NCBI RefSeq assembly: GCF_021654165.1
Contig: NZ_JAKFZN010000002.1
Span: 1 to 64,000, forward strand
DNA from: Nereida sp. MMG025
Lineage (GTDB): Bacteria; Pseudomonadota; Alphaproteobacteria; Rhodobacterales; Rhodobacteraceae
Reading direction: 5' to 3'
DNA length: 64,000 nucleotides
Shown here: positions 26,108 through 35,179 of the stretch, piece after piece
Numbering within the stretch: the stretch's first letter is position 1
Layout: the number at the start of each line of letters is the position of its first letter
The notes under the pieces: generated by a model
Told to the model about the DNA's origin: nothing
The model's database searches: none
Seen by the model: the letters and a program-made list of their open reading frames with translations, nothing else
Program-made: the position numbers and the translations under genes

Positions 26108-27079
26108 TTAGCCGATTCGCAGGACGATTTTGCCGATATGCGCACTGCTCTCCATCCGCGCATGGGCCTTGGCTGCATCAGCCAGATCAAAGGTGCTGTC
26201 CATCACAACCCGCATCCGCCCTGCGTCCAGTAAGGGCCAGATTTCATTACGTAATTTCTGTGCGATCTGCGCCTTGGCCTCGTCACTTTGGGGCCGCAAC
26301 GTGCTGCCTGTAATGGTCAATCGGCGCATCATGACATGGGCAAAGTTGATCTCTTGGATCGGGCCTTGCAGAAAAGCGATCTGCACCAACCGCCCGTCAT
26401 CGGCTAACGCTTTGATATTACGGGAAATATAATCTCCGCCGACCATATCAAGGATCAGGTTCGCGCGGCCCACGTCCTTCATCACGCTGACAAAATCTTC
26501 ACTGCGGTAATTGATGGCCCGCTCCGCCCCAAGCCCTTGGCAAACCTCACATTTTTCGTCCGTGCCAGCCGTCGTGAACACCCGCGCGCCCAACACATTG
26601 GCCATCTGAATAGCTGTTGTGCCAATCCCGCTTGATCCGCCATGCACCAAGAACCGCTCCCCCGCCGTCAGCCCCCCCCGCGTCACGATATTTGAATAGA
26701 CGGTGAAATAGTTTTCAGGCAAGCAAGCCGCCTGATCCAGCGGCATATCTTGAGGGATCGGAAGGCAATGCACCGCAGGGGTCGCTACATATTGTGCATA
26801 GCCGCCGCCGGGCAATAGGGCGCAGACCTGATCACCCACACGCGGCCATGTCACCCCTTCGCCCACCTGCACCACCTCGCCCGCACCTTCCAGGCCAGGC
26901 AAATCACTGGCAAATTTCGGCGGATGATAAAGCCCCGCGCGCTGCAAAGCATCGGGCCTGTTGACCCCCGCAAAAGCCAGTTTGATCACCACTTCACCGT
27001 GCGCCGCCTCGGGCTTTGGCCGTTCACATAGTTTTAAGACCTCTGGTGTACCATGTTCGGTGATTTCTACGGCTTTCAT
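26108..27079 (-). CDS. NAD(P)H:quinone oxidoreductase, zinc-free MDR family
   Basis: A 323-residue medium-chain reductase of the Qor/PIG3 type, which reduces quinones or enones with NADPH. The GroES-like N-terminal domain has FAGVNRPDALQRAGLYHP and PGLEGAGEV; the Rossmann domain has the nucleotide motif VHGGSSGIGTTAIQMA and GTDEKCEVCQGLGAE. No catalytic zinc ligands are present. The ATG at 27079 matches the family start MKAVEITEHG. It is divergent from a small membrane gene. Confidence 0.9.
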   Translation of the reverse strand: MKAVEITEHGTPEVLKLCERPKPEAAHGEVVIKLAFAGVNRPDALQRAGLYHPPKFASDLPGLEGAGEVVQVGEGVTWPRVGDQVCALLPGGGYAQYVATPAVHCLPIPQDMPLDQAACLPENYFTVYSNIVTRGGLTAGERFLVHGGSSGIGTTAIQMANVLGARVFTTAGTDEKCEVCQGLGAERAINYRSEDFVSVMKDVGRANLILDMVGGDYISRNIKALADDGRLVQIAFLQGPIQEINFAHVMMRRLTITGSTLRPQSDEAKAQIAQKLRNEIWPLLDAGRMRVVMDSTFDLADAAKAHARMESSAHIGKIVLRIG

Positions 27080-27146
27080 TGCTCGGGTCCTTCTCGGCGC
27101 TAGGTCTTTCGCCAACAGACTAAATGCCCAGCCTCCAAAAGGACAG

Positions 27147-27494
27147 ATGATGATCGCAGCTGCTTTGATACTGAACTTGGTGATTTTGCTTCCTGTCATC
27201 ACCTCGTTCTTCACGGGCAACGCCGACGCAGCGTTTGGCCCCGACACGGATGCACGCCGCATTTTGGTCAGTATCTACATCGCTATTGCAGCATGCAGCG
27301 CAGGGTTGCTTGTTGCGCTGTTTCAGGGCGCCAGTTGGATCATACCTGCCGCGCTCAGCCTCTTTGCGGTGCAAATCACCTACAAGGTTTTGACCATAGG
27401 TTTGGTCGGGTTGGCCAGCCCGGTTGTTATGACAAACCTGATTGTCGTGGTTGTGCAGCTGGCGGTTATTTTCACCGTAATCGCAAGGGCTTAG
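27147..27494 (+). CDS. Small four-helix membrane protein
   Basis: A 115-residue protein with four hydrophobic segments (about 1-22, 42-62, 68-86 and 93-113) and no soluble domain. AAAAGGA lies just before two adjacent ATG codons (27147 and 27150); the second has the better spacing. The family is unknown to me. Its 3' end overlaps the convergent coq9 gene by 4 nt. Confidence 0.7.
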   Translation: MMIAAALILNLVILLPVITSFFTGNADAAFGPDTDARRILVSIYIAIAACSAGLLVALFQGASWIIPAALSLFAVQITYKVLTIGLVGLASPVVMTNLIVVVVQLAVIFTVIARA

Positions 27495-28189
27495 CCGCGC
27501 GTCCAGCGACCCGGCAAATCATCAGGGGCGCGCATCGCACTTGGAGCTTTGATCTTGCTCAGGATCATGTTTGGCCCTGCCATCAATTTGGACAGCACGG
27601 GGTTACCGTTGACCTTGGCTTTGACCTTTTCGATCTGCATCACGTTCTCGATGCGGCGATCGATGAACTCCCATGTGGCTTGGTTATCCAAGCTATCATC
27701 GCCCAGCCAATACAGAACCGTGCTGGAATAAACGCCCGACAGGGTGGCGCGTTTCGTGTACCAATTCACATCCTCGGATGTGTCGCCCAGCGTGGTCCAA
27801 ATAGCATCACATGTGCCCCAAATCAGCTTGGCCCCATCGGCGGCCAAATGGGGCAATGCAAAGAGCGTAGTGCCACGGCGCACGGCCTCTTTATCAGCAA
27901 TCGCTTCAATCCGCGCGCGCACCGCAAAAGCCACTTTGTCGCGGAATTTCATGTCGCTTAAATCAGCCGCCTTGATTGCCTCAACCATCGCAGCATCGCC
28001 TGCTTTGTGAAACGCGATGGCCAGATCAACCGCCCCACGCGGACAGGCCGTGCGTGCCACATGCGGCTCAACCCCAGAATCAGCAATCGCCGCTTTGAAC
28101 GTTTCTTCCGACCAGCCATCAAAGGCCACATGCATCAAAGCAGCGTCCAAAAGCTGTGTTTTTACGGGGTCTTGCGCAGGCGTGGTCAT
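27491..28189 (-). CDS. Ubiquinone biosynthesis protein COQ9
   Basis: A 232-residue protein of the COQ9 family, which has a TetR-like fold but binds lipids and assists Coq7-type hydroxylation in ubiquinone synthesis. The N-terminus has LLDAALMHVAFDGWSEETFKAAIADSGV and the core has LPHLAADGAKLIWGTCDAIW and DVNWYTKRATLSGVYSSTVLYWLGDDS, the hallmark COQ9 stretch. The ATG at 28189 has GGAGAG upstream and is preferred to one 33 nt earlier. The alphaproteobacterial setting agrees with its known distribution. Confidence 0.92.
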   Translation of the reverse strand: MTTPAQDPVKTQLLDAALMHVAFDGWSEETFKAAIADSGVEPHVARTACPRGAVDLAIAFHKAGDAAMVEAIKAADLSDMKFRDKVAFAVRARIEAIADKEAVRRGTTLFALPHLAADGAKLIWGTCDAIWTTLGDTSEDVNWYTKRATLSGVYSSTVLYWLGDDSLDNQATWEFIDRRIENVMQIEKVKAKVNGNPVLSKLMAGPNMILSKIKAPSAMRAPDDLPGRWTRG

Positions 28190-28297
28190 CGTGGCTCTCC
28201 TATATGGGCGAATACTAGACATGTAGCGCGATGATTGCTATACGGCCACTTCCTGCAAATCCTTGCAACTTCAAACTAGAAAGGTGGTGAAAACCAC

Positions 28298-28504
28298 ATG
28301 CAGGTTAGTGTTCGCGACAACAACGTCGATCAGGCGCTTCGTGCCCTGAAGAAAAAGCTACAGCGTGAAGGTGTCTTCCGTGAAATGAAGCTAAAGCAGC
28401 ATTTCGAGAAGCCGTCCGAGAAAAAAGCACGCGAGAAAGCTGAAGCGATCCGCCGTGCCCGTAAACTGGCGCGCAAAAAAGCACAGCGCGAAGGTATGAT
28501 GTAA
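28298..28504 (+). CDS. rpsU: 30S ribosomal protein S21
   Basis: A 68-residue basic protein that starts [25 protein letters not shown], the S21 signature, and ends in a Lys/Arg-rich tail. It helps the small subunit in translation initiation. AAAGGTGGTGA gives a strong ribosome site. It is monocistronic, with its own terminator 28 bp downstream. Confidence 0.97.
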   Translation: MQVSVRDNNVDQALRALKKKLQREGVFREMKLKQHFEKPSEKKAREKAEAIRRARKLARKKAQREGMM

Positions 28505-28531
28505 ATCATTCCGACGACTGTCAGAAATTAG

Positions 28532-28567
28532 GCCCCCGTTTGATCCGTCAGGCGGGGGTTTTCTTTT
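28532..28567 (+). terminator. Intrinsic terminator of rpsU
   Basis: A stem of GCCCCCG with a GC-rich partner (CGGGGG) around a loop containing TGATCCGTCA is followed by TTTTCTTTT on the plus strand. It lies between rpsU and the convergent Lrp-family gene. Confidence 0.9.
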
Positions 28568-28570
28568 GGG

Positions 28571-29038
28571 TCAGACGGGCAAAGCCGTTGTCTTGAAAAC
28601 AGTGCGCAATGCGAAACTGGACTGCATCGTCTGCACCCCGGGCAAGCGCGCCAGATACCTTCGGTGGATGGCCGCAAAGTCATCTGTATCGCTGGCGACA
28701 ACCTTCAAAAGGTAATCCGCCGTGCCCGCCATCAGATGGCATTCCAAAACATTCGGGATACGGCGCACAGCTTTTTCAAAGTTTTCCAACACATCATCAG
28801 CTTGGCCCGACAGCGTGATCTCGACAAACACGGTCGTCGGCAAATCAATCTTGCGTGGATCAACCATGGCGACGTAATTGCTGATAAAGCCATCCTCTTC
28901 CAACCGCTGCACCCGGCGGTGACACGATGATGGCGAAAGATGCACCGCATCAGACAGCTCGGCGTTCGACATCCGCCCTTTGGACTGTAACGCCTTAAGA
29001 ATACGCCTATCGATATCGTCTAGGTCCATGTCTGTCAT
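28571..29038 (-). CDS. Lrp/AsnC-family transcriptional regulator
   Basis: A 155-residue regulator with an N-terminal HTH (DIDRRILKALQSKGRMSNAELSDAVHLSPSSCHRRVQRLEEDG in layout) and a C-terminal RAM/ACT-like ligand domain (about 70-150) with VFVEITLSGQ and ECHLMAGTADYLLKVVA. Family members sense amino acids and form octamers. The ATG at 29038 has AAGG very close, and an in-frame ATG at 29029 is an alternative start. No obvious target gene is adjacent. Confidence 0.92.
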   Translation of the reverse strand: MTDMDLDDIDRRILKALQSKGRMSNAELSDAVHLSPSSCHRRVQRLEEDGFISNYVAMVDPRKIDLPTTVFVEITLSGQADDVLENFEKAVRRIPNVLECHLMAGTADYLLKVVASDTDDFAAIHRRYLARLPGVQTMQSSFALRTVFKTTALPV

Positions 29039-29098
29039 TGCCTTCTTGCACCAGAACTCAGGCCCGAACAGTCGCGCATTTTCGACAAGGCGGCCAGC

Positions 29099-29132
29099 AA
29101 AAAGGCCCACCAAACTGGCGGGCCTTTTCTTT
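29099..29132. terminator. Bidirectional terminator between lrp and mscL
   Basis: AAAAAGGCCC and GGGCCTTTTCTTT flank a stem with inner CCA/TGG pairs. On the minus strand the five T residues terminate mscL, which ends 18 bp away; on the plus strand the T-rich side faces away from the Lrp gene start. Confidence 0.85.
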
Positions 29133-29149
29133 GGATGATTTGGATAGGC

Positions 29150-29575
29150 TTACTTTTTCAATGCAGCCAGAATGTCAGCCAACAGCTCTTCCTGAGTTGG
29201 ACCAGCTGGCTCTTCCGGAGCGGCCTCTTCTTCCTCTTTTTCACCGGCCTCTTTGGCGCGGTTCACCGCTTTGACCAGCAAGAACACCACAAAGGCAATA
29301 ATCAGGAAGTTGATGATCGCCATGATGAAACGACCGTAAGCAAAGACCGCGGCCCCTGCTTCTTCTGCAGCTGCCATGGAGGCAAACTCGCCTTCGCCAA
29401 GCAGCACATAGAGGCTACTAAAATCGATACCGCCCATGAACAGGCTGATAATCGGATTGATCAGATCGGCCACAAGGCTACCCACAATCGCCGTGAATGC
29501 GGCACCAATGATGATACCCACGGCCATGTCCATAACATTGCCCTTGGCAATGAAGTCTTTGAATTCTTGAATCAT
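29150..29575 (-). CDS. mscL: Large-conductance mechanosensitive channel MscL
   Basis: A 141-residue inner-membrane channel that opens under hypo-osmotic stress. It starts [39 protein letters not shown] in layout (TM1), has a periplasmic loop with [15 protein letters not shown]2 ([19 protein letters not shown]) and an acidic C-terminal bundle. The ATG at 29575 is the family start, although the frame is open about 90 codons further up. GAGGG lies 9 nt before it. It has its own terminator. Confidence 0.95.
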   Translation of the reverse strand: MIQEFKDFIAKGNVMDMAVGIIIGAAFTAIVGSLVADLINPIISLFMGGIDFSSLYVLLGEGEFASMAAAEEAGAAVFAYGRFIMAIINFLIIAFVVFLLVKAVNRAKEAGEKEEEEAAPEEPAGPTQEELLADILAALKK

Positions 29576-29713
29576 TTCGCGTTCCCTCTTTAAACCTAAG
29601 CGCTCTTTGGCGCGTATGCGCACACTGTTAACGCTGATAAAGAACAAATCTATAGCTATTTTTACAAAGCAACGCCCCATATGTGTTGAGCAGACACATT
29701 CAGAGGACATTTC

Positions 29714-30406
29714 ATGACACAGCACCCCATTTCGCAAAAGTGGCCGTCGAAAGACCCAAGCGTTTTGCAGCTTTATTCGTTCCCCACACCAAACGGTGTG
29801 AAGGTCTCCATCGCCCTCGAAGAAATGGGGATCCCATACGAGGCACACACAGTCACCCTGTCAGACGCAGACGTCAAAAGCCCCGAATTTCTGGCGTTGA
29901 ACCCCAACAACAAGATCCCCGCGATCATTGATCCCAATGGACCCGATGGCGAAGTAAGCCTGTTTGAAAGCGGTGCAATCCTGATTTATCTGGCCGAGAA
30001 GTCAGGCAAATTCATCGGTAAGACCGCGGCCGAGAAAGCCACGGTTATCCAGTGGCTGATGTTCCAGATGGGTGGCCTTGGTCCGATGTTTGGCCAGATG
30101 GGGTTCTTCATCAAATTTGCGGGCTCGGAATGGGAAGACAAGCGCCCGCAGCAAAGATACGTGGACGAAGCCAAGCGCCTTTTGAACGTGCTGAACGGTG
30201 AACTGAGCGAGCGCGACTGGATCGCCGGTGACTATTCGATCGCGGATATGGCAATCGGTCCGTGGCTTAACGCCCTGAACTTCTATGGTGCCAAGGACGC
30301 GGTCGATTGGGACAGCTACCCCAATGTCGCCGCTTATCTTGATCGGTTCATGGCACGGCCTGCCGTCAAGAAAGGGCTGACCGTCCCACCGCGCACGCCT
30401 GTCTAG
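29714..30406 (+). CDS. Glutathione S-transferase family protein
   Basis: A 230-residue cytosolic protein of the YghU/YfcG-like (nu-class) type. The thioredoxin-like N-terminal domain has [24 protein letters not shown] and the cis-proline motif NKIPAIID, then [14 protein letters not shown]; the helical C-terminal domain holds [12 protein letters not shown]. In this class Thr and Asn of the TPNG motif bind the glutathione thiol, and both are present here. Disulfide reductase or peroxidase activity is inferred. The gene is divergent from mscL. Confidence 0.9.
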   Translation: MTQHPISQKWPSKDPSVLQLYSFPTPNGVKVSIALEEMGIPYEAHTVTLSDADVKSPEFLALNPNNKIPAIIDPNGPDGEVSLFESGAILIYLAEKSGKFIGKTAAEKATVIQWLMFQMGGLGPMFGQMGFFIKFAGSEWEDKRPQQRYVDEAKRLLNVLNGELSERDWIAGDYSIADMAIGPWLNALNFYGAKDAVDWDSYPNVAAYLDRFMARPAVKKGLTVPPRTPV

Positions 30407-30409
30407 GGC

Positions 30410-30859
30410 TTAGGAGGGCAAGACACCGTCTTGCACATAGCGCAGAATTTCAGCGACCTGCTGCGGCGTCTGCACCACTGCAAGCGCCGCGGCATCCACC
30501 TCTTTCAAGGCGTGCTGATGTTCGTCTTGGTGCATCACAATAAGCGATTTACCCAACGCTGCAGCCATGCCCGCATCAAAGGCCGCGTTCCACTGTTTGT
30601 ATTTTTCACCAAAGCGAACCACCACAATATCTGCGTTCTCAATACCGTGACGCGTACGGATCGCGTTTAACTTGGCACCTTTGTTATCGTGCCAGAACTT
30701 TTGATCCTCGGGTCCCATGATCGCCACACCGCAATCATCGCTTGCCGCGTGATCCGTAACAGGTGCGCTGAACGAAACATTTAGGTCTTTACAGGCTTCA
30801 AGTATTTGATCACGCCAATCGGTGTGAATTTCGCCTGAAAGATAGATGTTGAGTGTCAT
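30410..30859 (-). CDS. YtoQ-family protein
   Basis: A 149-residue cytosolic protein that starts MTLNIYLSGEIHTDWRDQI, the YtoQ opening, with the conserved middle NADIVVVRFGEKYKQWNAAFDAG. The fold is related to nucleoside deoxyribosyltransferase-like proteins, but the family's reaction is not established. GGAGACC precedes the ATG at 30859. The stop lies 3 bp from the convergent GST stop. Confidence 0.85.
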   Translation of the reverse strand: MTLNIYLSGEIHTDWRDQILEACKDLNVSFSAPVTDHAASDDCGVAIMGPEDQKFWHDNKGAKLNAIRTRHGIENADIVVVRFGEKYKQWNAAFDAGMAAALGKSLIVMHQDEHQHALKEVDAAALAVVQTPQQVAEILRYVQDGVLPS

Positions 30860-30906
30860 GTTGGTCTCCTCGTCCCGGGCCAATAGAGGTAGCGCGGGTC
30901 ACTGCA

Positions 30907-30939
30907 CAAAAAAGGGCCGCTCGTCATGCGAACGGCCCC
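30907..30939 (-). terminator. Intrinsic terminator of the first RTX gene
   Basis: On the minus strand GGGGCCGTTCG pairs with CGAGCGGCCC around a short loop and runs into six T residues. It lies 18 bp beyond the stop codon of the RTX gene at 30957-31811. Confidence 0.88.
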
Positions 30940-30956
30940 TGAAAACAAAAGTGGCT

Positions 30957-31811
30957 TTAAACTGCTTCGAAGACTGGTCCACCTTCAAAGAAGAAATCCA
31001 ACAGTTCACCAAAGCCAACGTTTGCAAGCGTGATGGTGTCACCTGTTGCCAGCTCCAGTGTCGTGAATCCGTCGTTTTCAAAGATGTTCTCGATCAGGCC
31101 TGATGGGCCTTCAAAATCTGGCGGGAATGGACCGTCAAAGCCTGGAGGGAACGGGAAGTCATCACCGGGGAACACAGGGATCGGGATCAAGCCGCCATTG
31201 AAATAGTCAAACAAGGCCTGCATGCCGTCTTCGCCATCCAGCGTGAATGTATCCTCACCCAGATTGAAGTCTTGAATCAGAACGTCGGACTGTTTCGCTT
31301 TATCCAGCTGAACAAACTCGAATGTATCGGCGCCCAAGCCACCGCGCACTTCATGGTCAGCGCCTTTTTTGGTGCGGATAACGATTGTATCGTCGCCGAC
31401 ACCGCCGTCGACAAAGCTGGCCTGATCACCTGTGCTGATCCAGTCGTTGCCAGCACCACCGTCGATGGTGTTGTTGCCTTTGACGCCAAAAATAATGTCA
31501 TCGCCCGTGCCACCAAAGATCAGATCATCGCCTTTGCCGCCGTTGATGCGGTCATTGCCTTGGCCACCTGACAGCGTGTCATCACCGTTGCCGCCACGCA
31601 AGAAATCATCGCCATTCTGACCGTTCAGATTGTCGTCGCCGCCCTGACCAACAAGGATATCATCGTCATCCCCGCCAAGCATGAGATCGTCAGAATTGCT
31701 CCCCAAAAGGATGTCATCGCCGTCCAGACCATTCAGCGTGTAACCGCCCGCAATGTTCAGATCGCCGCCAAGAATGTCGTCTCCAAGAGATCCTGTTTCA
31801 ATATTTGGCAT
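30957..31811 (-). CDS. RTX calcium-binding repeat protein
   Basis: A 284-residue acidic protein without an N-terminal signal peptide. Residues about 25-130 hold tandem GGxGxDxLx nonapeptides (GLDGDDILLG, GGNGDDTLSG and others), which wind into a calcium-loaded beta-roll. After that come DGGVGDDTIVIRTKKGADH and IQDFNLGEDTFTLDG, the serralysin-type C-terminal pattern. A Pro/Phe-rich insert (about 205-232) is absent from the neighbouring paralogue. Type I secretion is expected from the family, but no HlyB/HlyD genes are in the window. There is no catalytic domain, so the role may be structural, in the surface layer or matrix. GAGGAGG precedes the ATG. Confidence 0.9.
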   Translation of the reverse strand: MPNIETGSLGDDILGGDLNIAGGYTLNGLDGDDILLGSNSDDLMLGGDDDDILVGQGGDDNLNGQNGDDFLRGGNGDDTLSGGQGNDRINGGKGDDLIFGGTGDDIIFGVKGNNTIDGGAGNDWISTGDQASFVDGGVGDDTIVIRTKKGADHEVRGGLGADTFEFVQLDKAKQSDVLIQDFNLGEDTFTLDGEDGMQALFDYFNGGLIPIPVFPGDDFPFPPGFDGPFPPDFEGPSGLIENIFENDGFTTLELATGDTITLANVGFGELLDFFFEGGPVFEAV

Positions 31812-31823
31812 CTTCGCCTCCTC

Positions 31824-31844
31824 AAAAAATACCCGAAAATCGGG
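31824..31844 (-). terminator. Short terminator between the two RTX genes
   Basis: On the minus strand CCCGA and TCGGG form a 5-bp stem with a 3-nt loop, followed after TA by six T residues. It is short but lies 10 bp after the second RTX gene's stop and before the ribosome site of the first, suggesting that the two genes are at least partly independent. Confidence 0.55.
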
Positions 31845-31853
31845 CTTTCAAAA

Positions 31854-32600
31854 TTAACCAAGAATCTCAGGAATGAAAGGCGGTTCTTCACCGTCAAACG
31901 CATAGTCACGCAACTCGGCCTCGGACACGCCAAGCAGTGTAACGCTATCGCCTGTGGTCAGCTCGATTGTTACGCTACCATCAATCTCGATGACCTCTTC
32001 GACAATGGTTTCTTCGCCAACGAACAGGCCATCGTCCAAGAAATAGGTGGCCAATTCAAACTTACCCGCAAGATCATCGAACCACATGGCATCTTCGGAC
32101 GTGTCAAAATCGGTGATCGTCACGTCGGATTGCTTGGATTTTGCAAGCTGGATGAACTCGAAGTCATCTGCTCCTGCGCCGCCCGTAATAATGTGGTCTG
32201 CGCCTTTTTTGGTTCGGATCACAATGGTGTCGTCGCCGCTTCCGCCATCAACGGTGCTGGTCTGGTCGCCTGTGCTGATCCAGTCGTTCCCGCCGCCCGC
32301 GTTAATCGTGTTGTTGCCTTTTTGGCCAAAGATGATGTCATCACCGCCGGCCGCGAAAACCACATCATTGCCCTTACCCAGAAGGATCGTGTCGTTGCCC
32401 TGATTGCCGCGCAGCACATCATTGCCGTCTTCACCGCGCAACGTATCATCGCCGGTACCACCTTTCAGCACATCACGGTCACTGCTTCCGATCAGAAGGT
32501 CATCGCCATCAAGGCCTTCCAGAACTACTGTTTGTGTCGTCTCCGCGAAATCCGCGTCCAACAGATCGTCACCGATCGTTCCAGTCAATGTAACAGGCAT
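31854..32600 (-). CDS. RTX calcium-binding repeat protein, tandem paralogue
   Basis: A 248-residue relative of the adjacent RTX gene. It has a shorter beta-roll (about 28-105; GLDGDDLLIG, GGTGDDTLRG) and then shares long identical stretches with its neighbour, including GNDWISTGDQ and DDTIVIRTKKGADH, followed by FEFxQLxKxKQSDV. The Pro-rich insert is missing and the C-terminus differs. No signal peptide is present; type I secretion is expected. AAGGGG lies 7 nt before the ATG at 32600, which is preferred to the GTG one codon earlier. The pair looks like a local duplication that has diverged. Confidence 0.88.
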   Translation of the reverse strand: MPVTLTGTIGDDLLDADFAETTQTVVLEGLDGDDLLIGSSDRDVLKGGTGDDTLRGEDGNDVLRGNQGNDTILLGKGNDVVFAAGGDDIIFGQKGNNTINAGGGNDWISTGDQTSTVDGGSGDDTIVIRTKKGADHIITGGAGADDFEFIQLAKSKQSDVTITDFDTSEDAMWFDDLAGKFELATYFLDDGLFVGEETIVEEVIEIDGSVTIELTTGDSVTLLGVSEAELRDYAFDGEEPPFIPEILG

Positions 32601-32733
32601 CACTTGTCCCCTTTAATGTCCCATGCAGCTTGGCAGCGCTGCTCACATTTAAGGTTAACAAAGTGCTGTCACAGTGTCGCCTGATTCCTGCCACATTTCG
32701 AAAACCGGGGGCGATTGCTTTGCATGTGGAAAC

Positions 32734-32767
32734 AAAAGGCCCCACCCCTCGCAAAAGGGGCGGGGCT
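32734..32767 (-). terminator. Intrinsic terminator of pheT
   Basis: On the minus strand GCCCCGCCCCTT pairs with AGGGGTGGGGC and is followed by CTTTTGTTT. It lies 19 bp beyond the pheT stop codon and ends the pheS-pheT operon. Confidence 0.88.
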
Positions 32768-32785
32768 GAAAACAATTACTCAGGT

Positions 32786-35179
32786 TTAGCCGCGTAGTGT
32801 GCCACCTGTCGCTTTGCTCACTTTCTCAACCACTTTGGCCGCAACGGCTTCGATATCCTTTTCGGTCAATGTCGCATCGACGGGTTGCAGACGGACTGCG
32901 ATGGCAAGGCTCTTCTTACCCTCGCCAAGGCTGCCGCCAATGAATTCGTCGAAAACGCGCACGTCCGAGATCAGCGCTTTGTCTGCGCCTGCCGCCGCGT
33001 TCACCAACGTCAGTGCCTCGACCTCGGCATCCACGACAAAGGCAAAGTCGCGTTCGACCGCTTGCAAATCAGTGGCTTTCAAAGCAGCGCGCGTTGCGGA
33101 CGATTTGCGCGGCATCGGGATCTCTTGCGGGAAAAGCGTAAAGGCCATCGCAGGCCCTTTGATATCCATGGCGGTCAGAACCTTGGGGTGCAGCTCACCA
33201 AAGACGCCCAGAACTTTCTTGGGGCCAAGACAAATCATGCCGTGACGCCCCGGGTGCCACCATTCAGACGCCCCACGCAGGATTTGCACCTTTGCAGGTG
33301 CGCCCATCGCGGCCAGCACAGCCTCAGCATCGGCTTTCACGTCATATACATCGACGGGACGCATCTCGCCGTGCACATCCTTGGGCCCTGTACGACCGAC
33401 CAACAAACCACAAATCTGATCGTGCTGTTCGCCTGGTTCGCCGCCGTGCCACGCAGGGCCAGCCTCGAAGAGACGTACATCCGCAAATCCGCGCGCTTGG
33501 TTGCGTGCAGCGGCCTGCAAAAGTCCGGGCAGCAAAGCAGGGCGCATATGGCTCATGTCGCTGCTGATCGGGTTGGCCAGCATCGTCGCATTGGTGCCGC
33601 CACCGAACATCGCAGCCGATTTCTGATCAATAAAGCTGTAGGTCACCGCCTCGTTATACCCAAGGGCCGCGGTGGTGCGACGCGCGGCGGACATACGCTT
33701 TTGCATCGGGGTCAGCACGGGCTTGGGCACACCAGCGACCCGTGGCAGCGGTTTACCTTGTAGCTTGGTCAGCGATGCGATCCGTGCGACCTCTTCGACC
33801 AGATCAGCCTCGCCCATGACATCGGGGCGCCATGACGGCACATGCGCCATATCGCCTTTTAGCGTGAAGCCCAAATCGGTCAGCGTCTTACGTTGCACAT
33901 CAGCGGGGATTTCCATCCCAACAAGCGAGACAACGCGGTCCGTATCCAGTTTATAGGCGCGGGACGTATCAGGCACTTCGCCCGCTTGGATGACCTGTGA
34001 CGCCTCACCACCTGCATGATCGACGATCATGCGCACGGCATGTTCCAACCCTTTAGGCGTAAACGCAGGATCAACGCCGCGCTCGAACCGGTAGCGCGCA
34101 TCGGAATTGATCTTGAGCGCACGACCCGCATAAGCGATCTGCACAGGGTTCCAATAGGCGCTTTCGACAAAGACGTTCACGGTCTCTTCGGTGCAGCCTG
34201 TGTCCAAGCCACCCATAATGCCGGCGATGCTTTCTGGGCCTTTGTCATCGGAAATAACCATCTGGCCCGTCTGAAGCGTGTAGGTTTTGTCGTCCAGCGC
34301 AAGGATTTCTTCGCCACCTTTTGCGCGATGCACACGTAGGTTACCCTGCACTTTATCCGCATCAAAAACGTGCAAGGGGCGGTTCAGGTCATAGGTAAAC
34401 CAGTTGGTTACATCGACGAGGAAACTGATGGGGCGCAGGCCAATCGCCTTAAGCTGATCTTGGAGCCACTGCGGCGACGGACCGTTCTTCACGCCTTTAA
34501 TCAGGCGGCCACAAAATACAGGGCAGCCATCACGCGTATCCGCGTCAATGCTCACCGTCAGATCAGACGTAAAGCTGGCAGGCACCGCATCCATATCACG
34601 GGCCTTCAACGTGCCAAGACCACGTGCCGCCAGATCCCGCGCCACACCGCGCACGCCAAGCGCATCGGGGCGGTTCGGCGTAATTGCGATTTCAATGACG
34701 GGGTCTACTTTGGCTGGATCATGTTCGGCCAGATAATCGGCAAAGCTCTGACCCACTTCGCCGCTTGGCAACTCGATGATGCCATCATGTTCGTCCGACA
34801 GTTCCATCTCGCGCTCGGACGCCATCATACCGAAGGACTCAATCCCGCGGATTTTGCCAACGCCAATCGTTGTGTCGATTCCTGGCACATAAACACCCGG
34901 CTTGGCGACCACGACGGTGATCCCTTCGCGTGCGTTGGGCGCGCCGCAAATGATCTGCACTTCGCCCTCATCGGTTTGCACCTGACAGACCCGCAGTTTG
35001 TCCGCATCGGGATGTTTTTCAGCCGAGTTCACATAGCCGATGGTGAACGGGCGCAGCTTTTCGATAGGGTTTTCGATCCCTTCGACCTCAAGCCCAAGAT
35101 CCGTCAGCGCATCCGCGATTTCATCAACAGAGGCGTCGGTTTCGAGGTGTGATTTGAGCCAGGATAGTGTGAATTTCAT
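32786..35179 (-). CDS. pheT: Phenylalanyl-tRNA synthetase beta subunit
   Basis: A 797-residue subunit of the (alpha-beta)2 enzyme that charges tRNA-Phe. In order it shows the N-terminal MKFTLSWLKSHLETDA, the tRNA-binding (EMAP-like) domain near 40-150, the B3/B4 editing domain, B5 (SDARYRFERGVDP nearby) and the C-terminal anticodon-binding domain with VRLQPVDATLTEKDI. The length is normal. The ATG at 35179 overlaps the small upstream gene by 4 nt. The operon order is pheS, a small membrane gene, then pheT. Confidence 0.97.
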   Translation of the reverse strand: MKFTLSWLKSHLETDASVDEIADALTDLGLEVEGIENPIEKLRPFTIGYVNSAEKHPDADKLRVCQVQTDEGEVQIICGAPNAREGITVVVAKPGVYVPGIDTTIGVGKIRGIESFGMMASEREMELSDEHDGIIELPSGEVGQSFADYLAEHDPAKVDPVIEIAITPNRPDALGVRGVARDLAARGLGTLKARDMDAVPASFTSDLTVSIDADTRDGCPVFCGRLIKGVKNGPSPQWLQDQLKAIGLRPISFLVDVTNWFTYDLNRPLHVFDADKVQGNLRVHRAKGGEEILALDDKTYTLQTGQMVISDDKGPESIAGIMGGLDTGCTEETVNVFVESAYWNPVQIAYAGRALKINSDARYRFERGVDPAFTPKGLEHAVRMIVDHAGGEASQVIQAGEVPDTSRAYKLDTDRVVSLVGMEIPADVQRKTLTDLGFTLKGDMAHVPSWRPDVMGEADLVEEVARIASLTKLQGKPLPRVAGVPKPVLTPMQKRMSAARRTTAALGYNEAVTYSFIDQKSAAMFGGGTNATMLANPISSDMSHMRPALLPGLLQAAARNQARGFADVRLFEAGPAWHGGEPGEQHDQICGLLVGRTGPKDVHGEMRPVDVYDVKADAEAVLAAMGAPAKVQILRGASEWWHPGRHGMICLGPKKVLGVFGELHPKVLTAMDIKGPAMAFTLFPQEIPMPRKSSATRAALKATDLQAVERDFAFVVDAEVEALTLVNAAAGADKALISDVRVFDEFIGGSLGEGKKSLAIAVRLQPVDATLTEKDIEAVAAKVVEKVSKATGGTLRG

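Noticed and set aside
30418-30434. GCAAGAC/GTCTTGC inverted repeat near the GST and ytoQ ends
   Set aside because: It lies inside the ytoQ coding end and lacks a T-run, so it is probably a coincidence of coding sequence.
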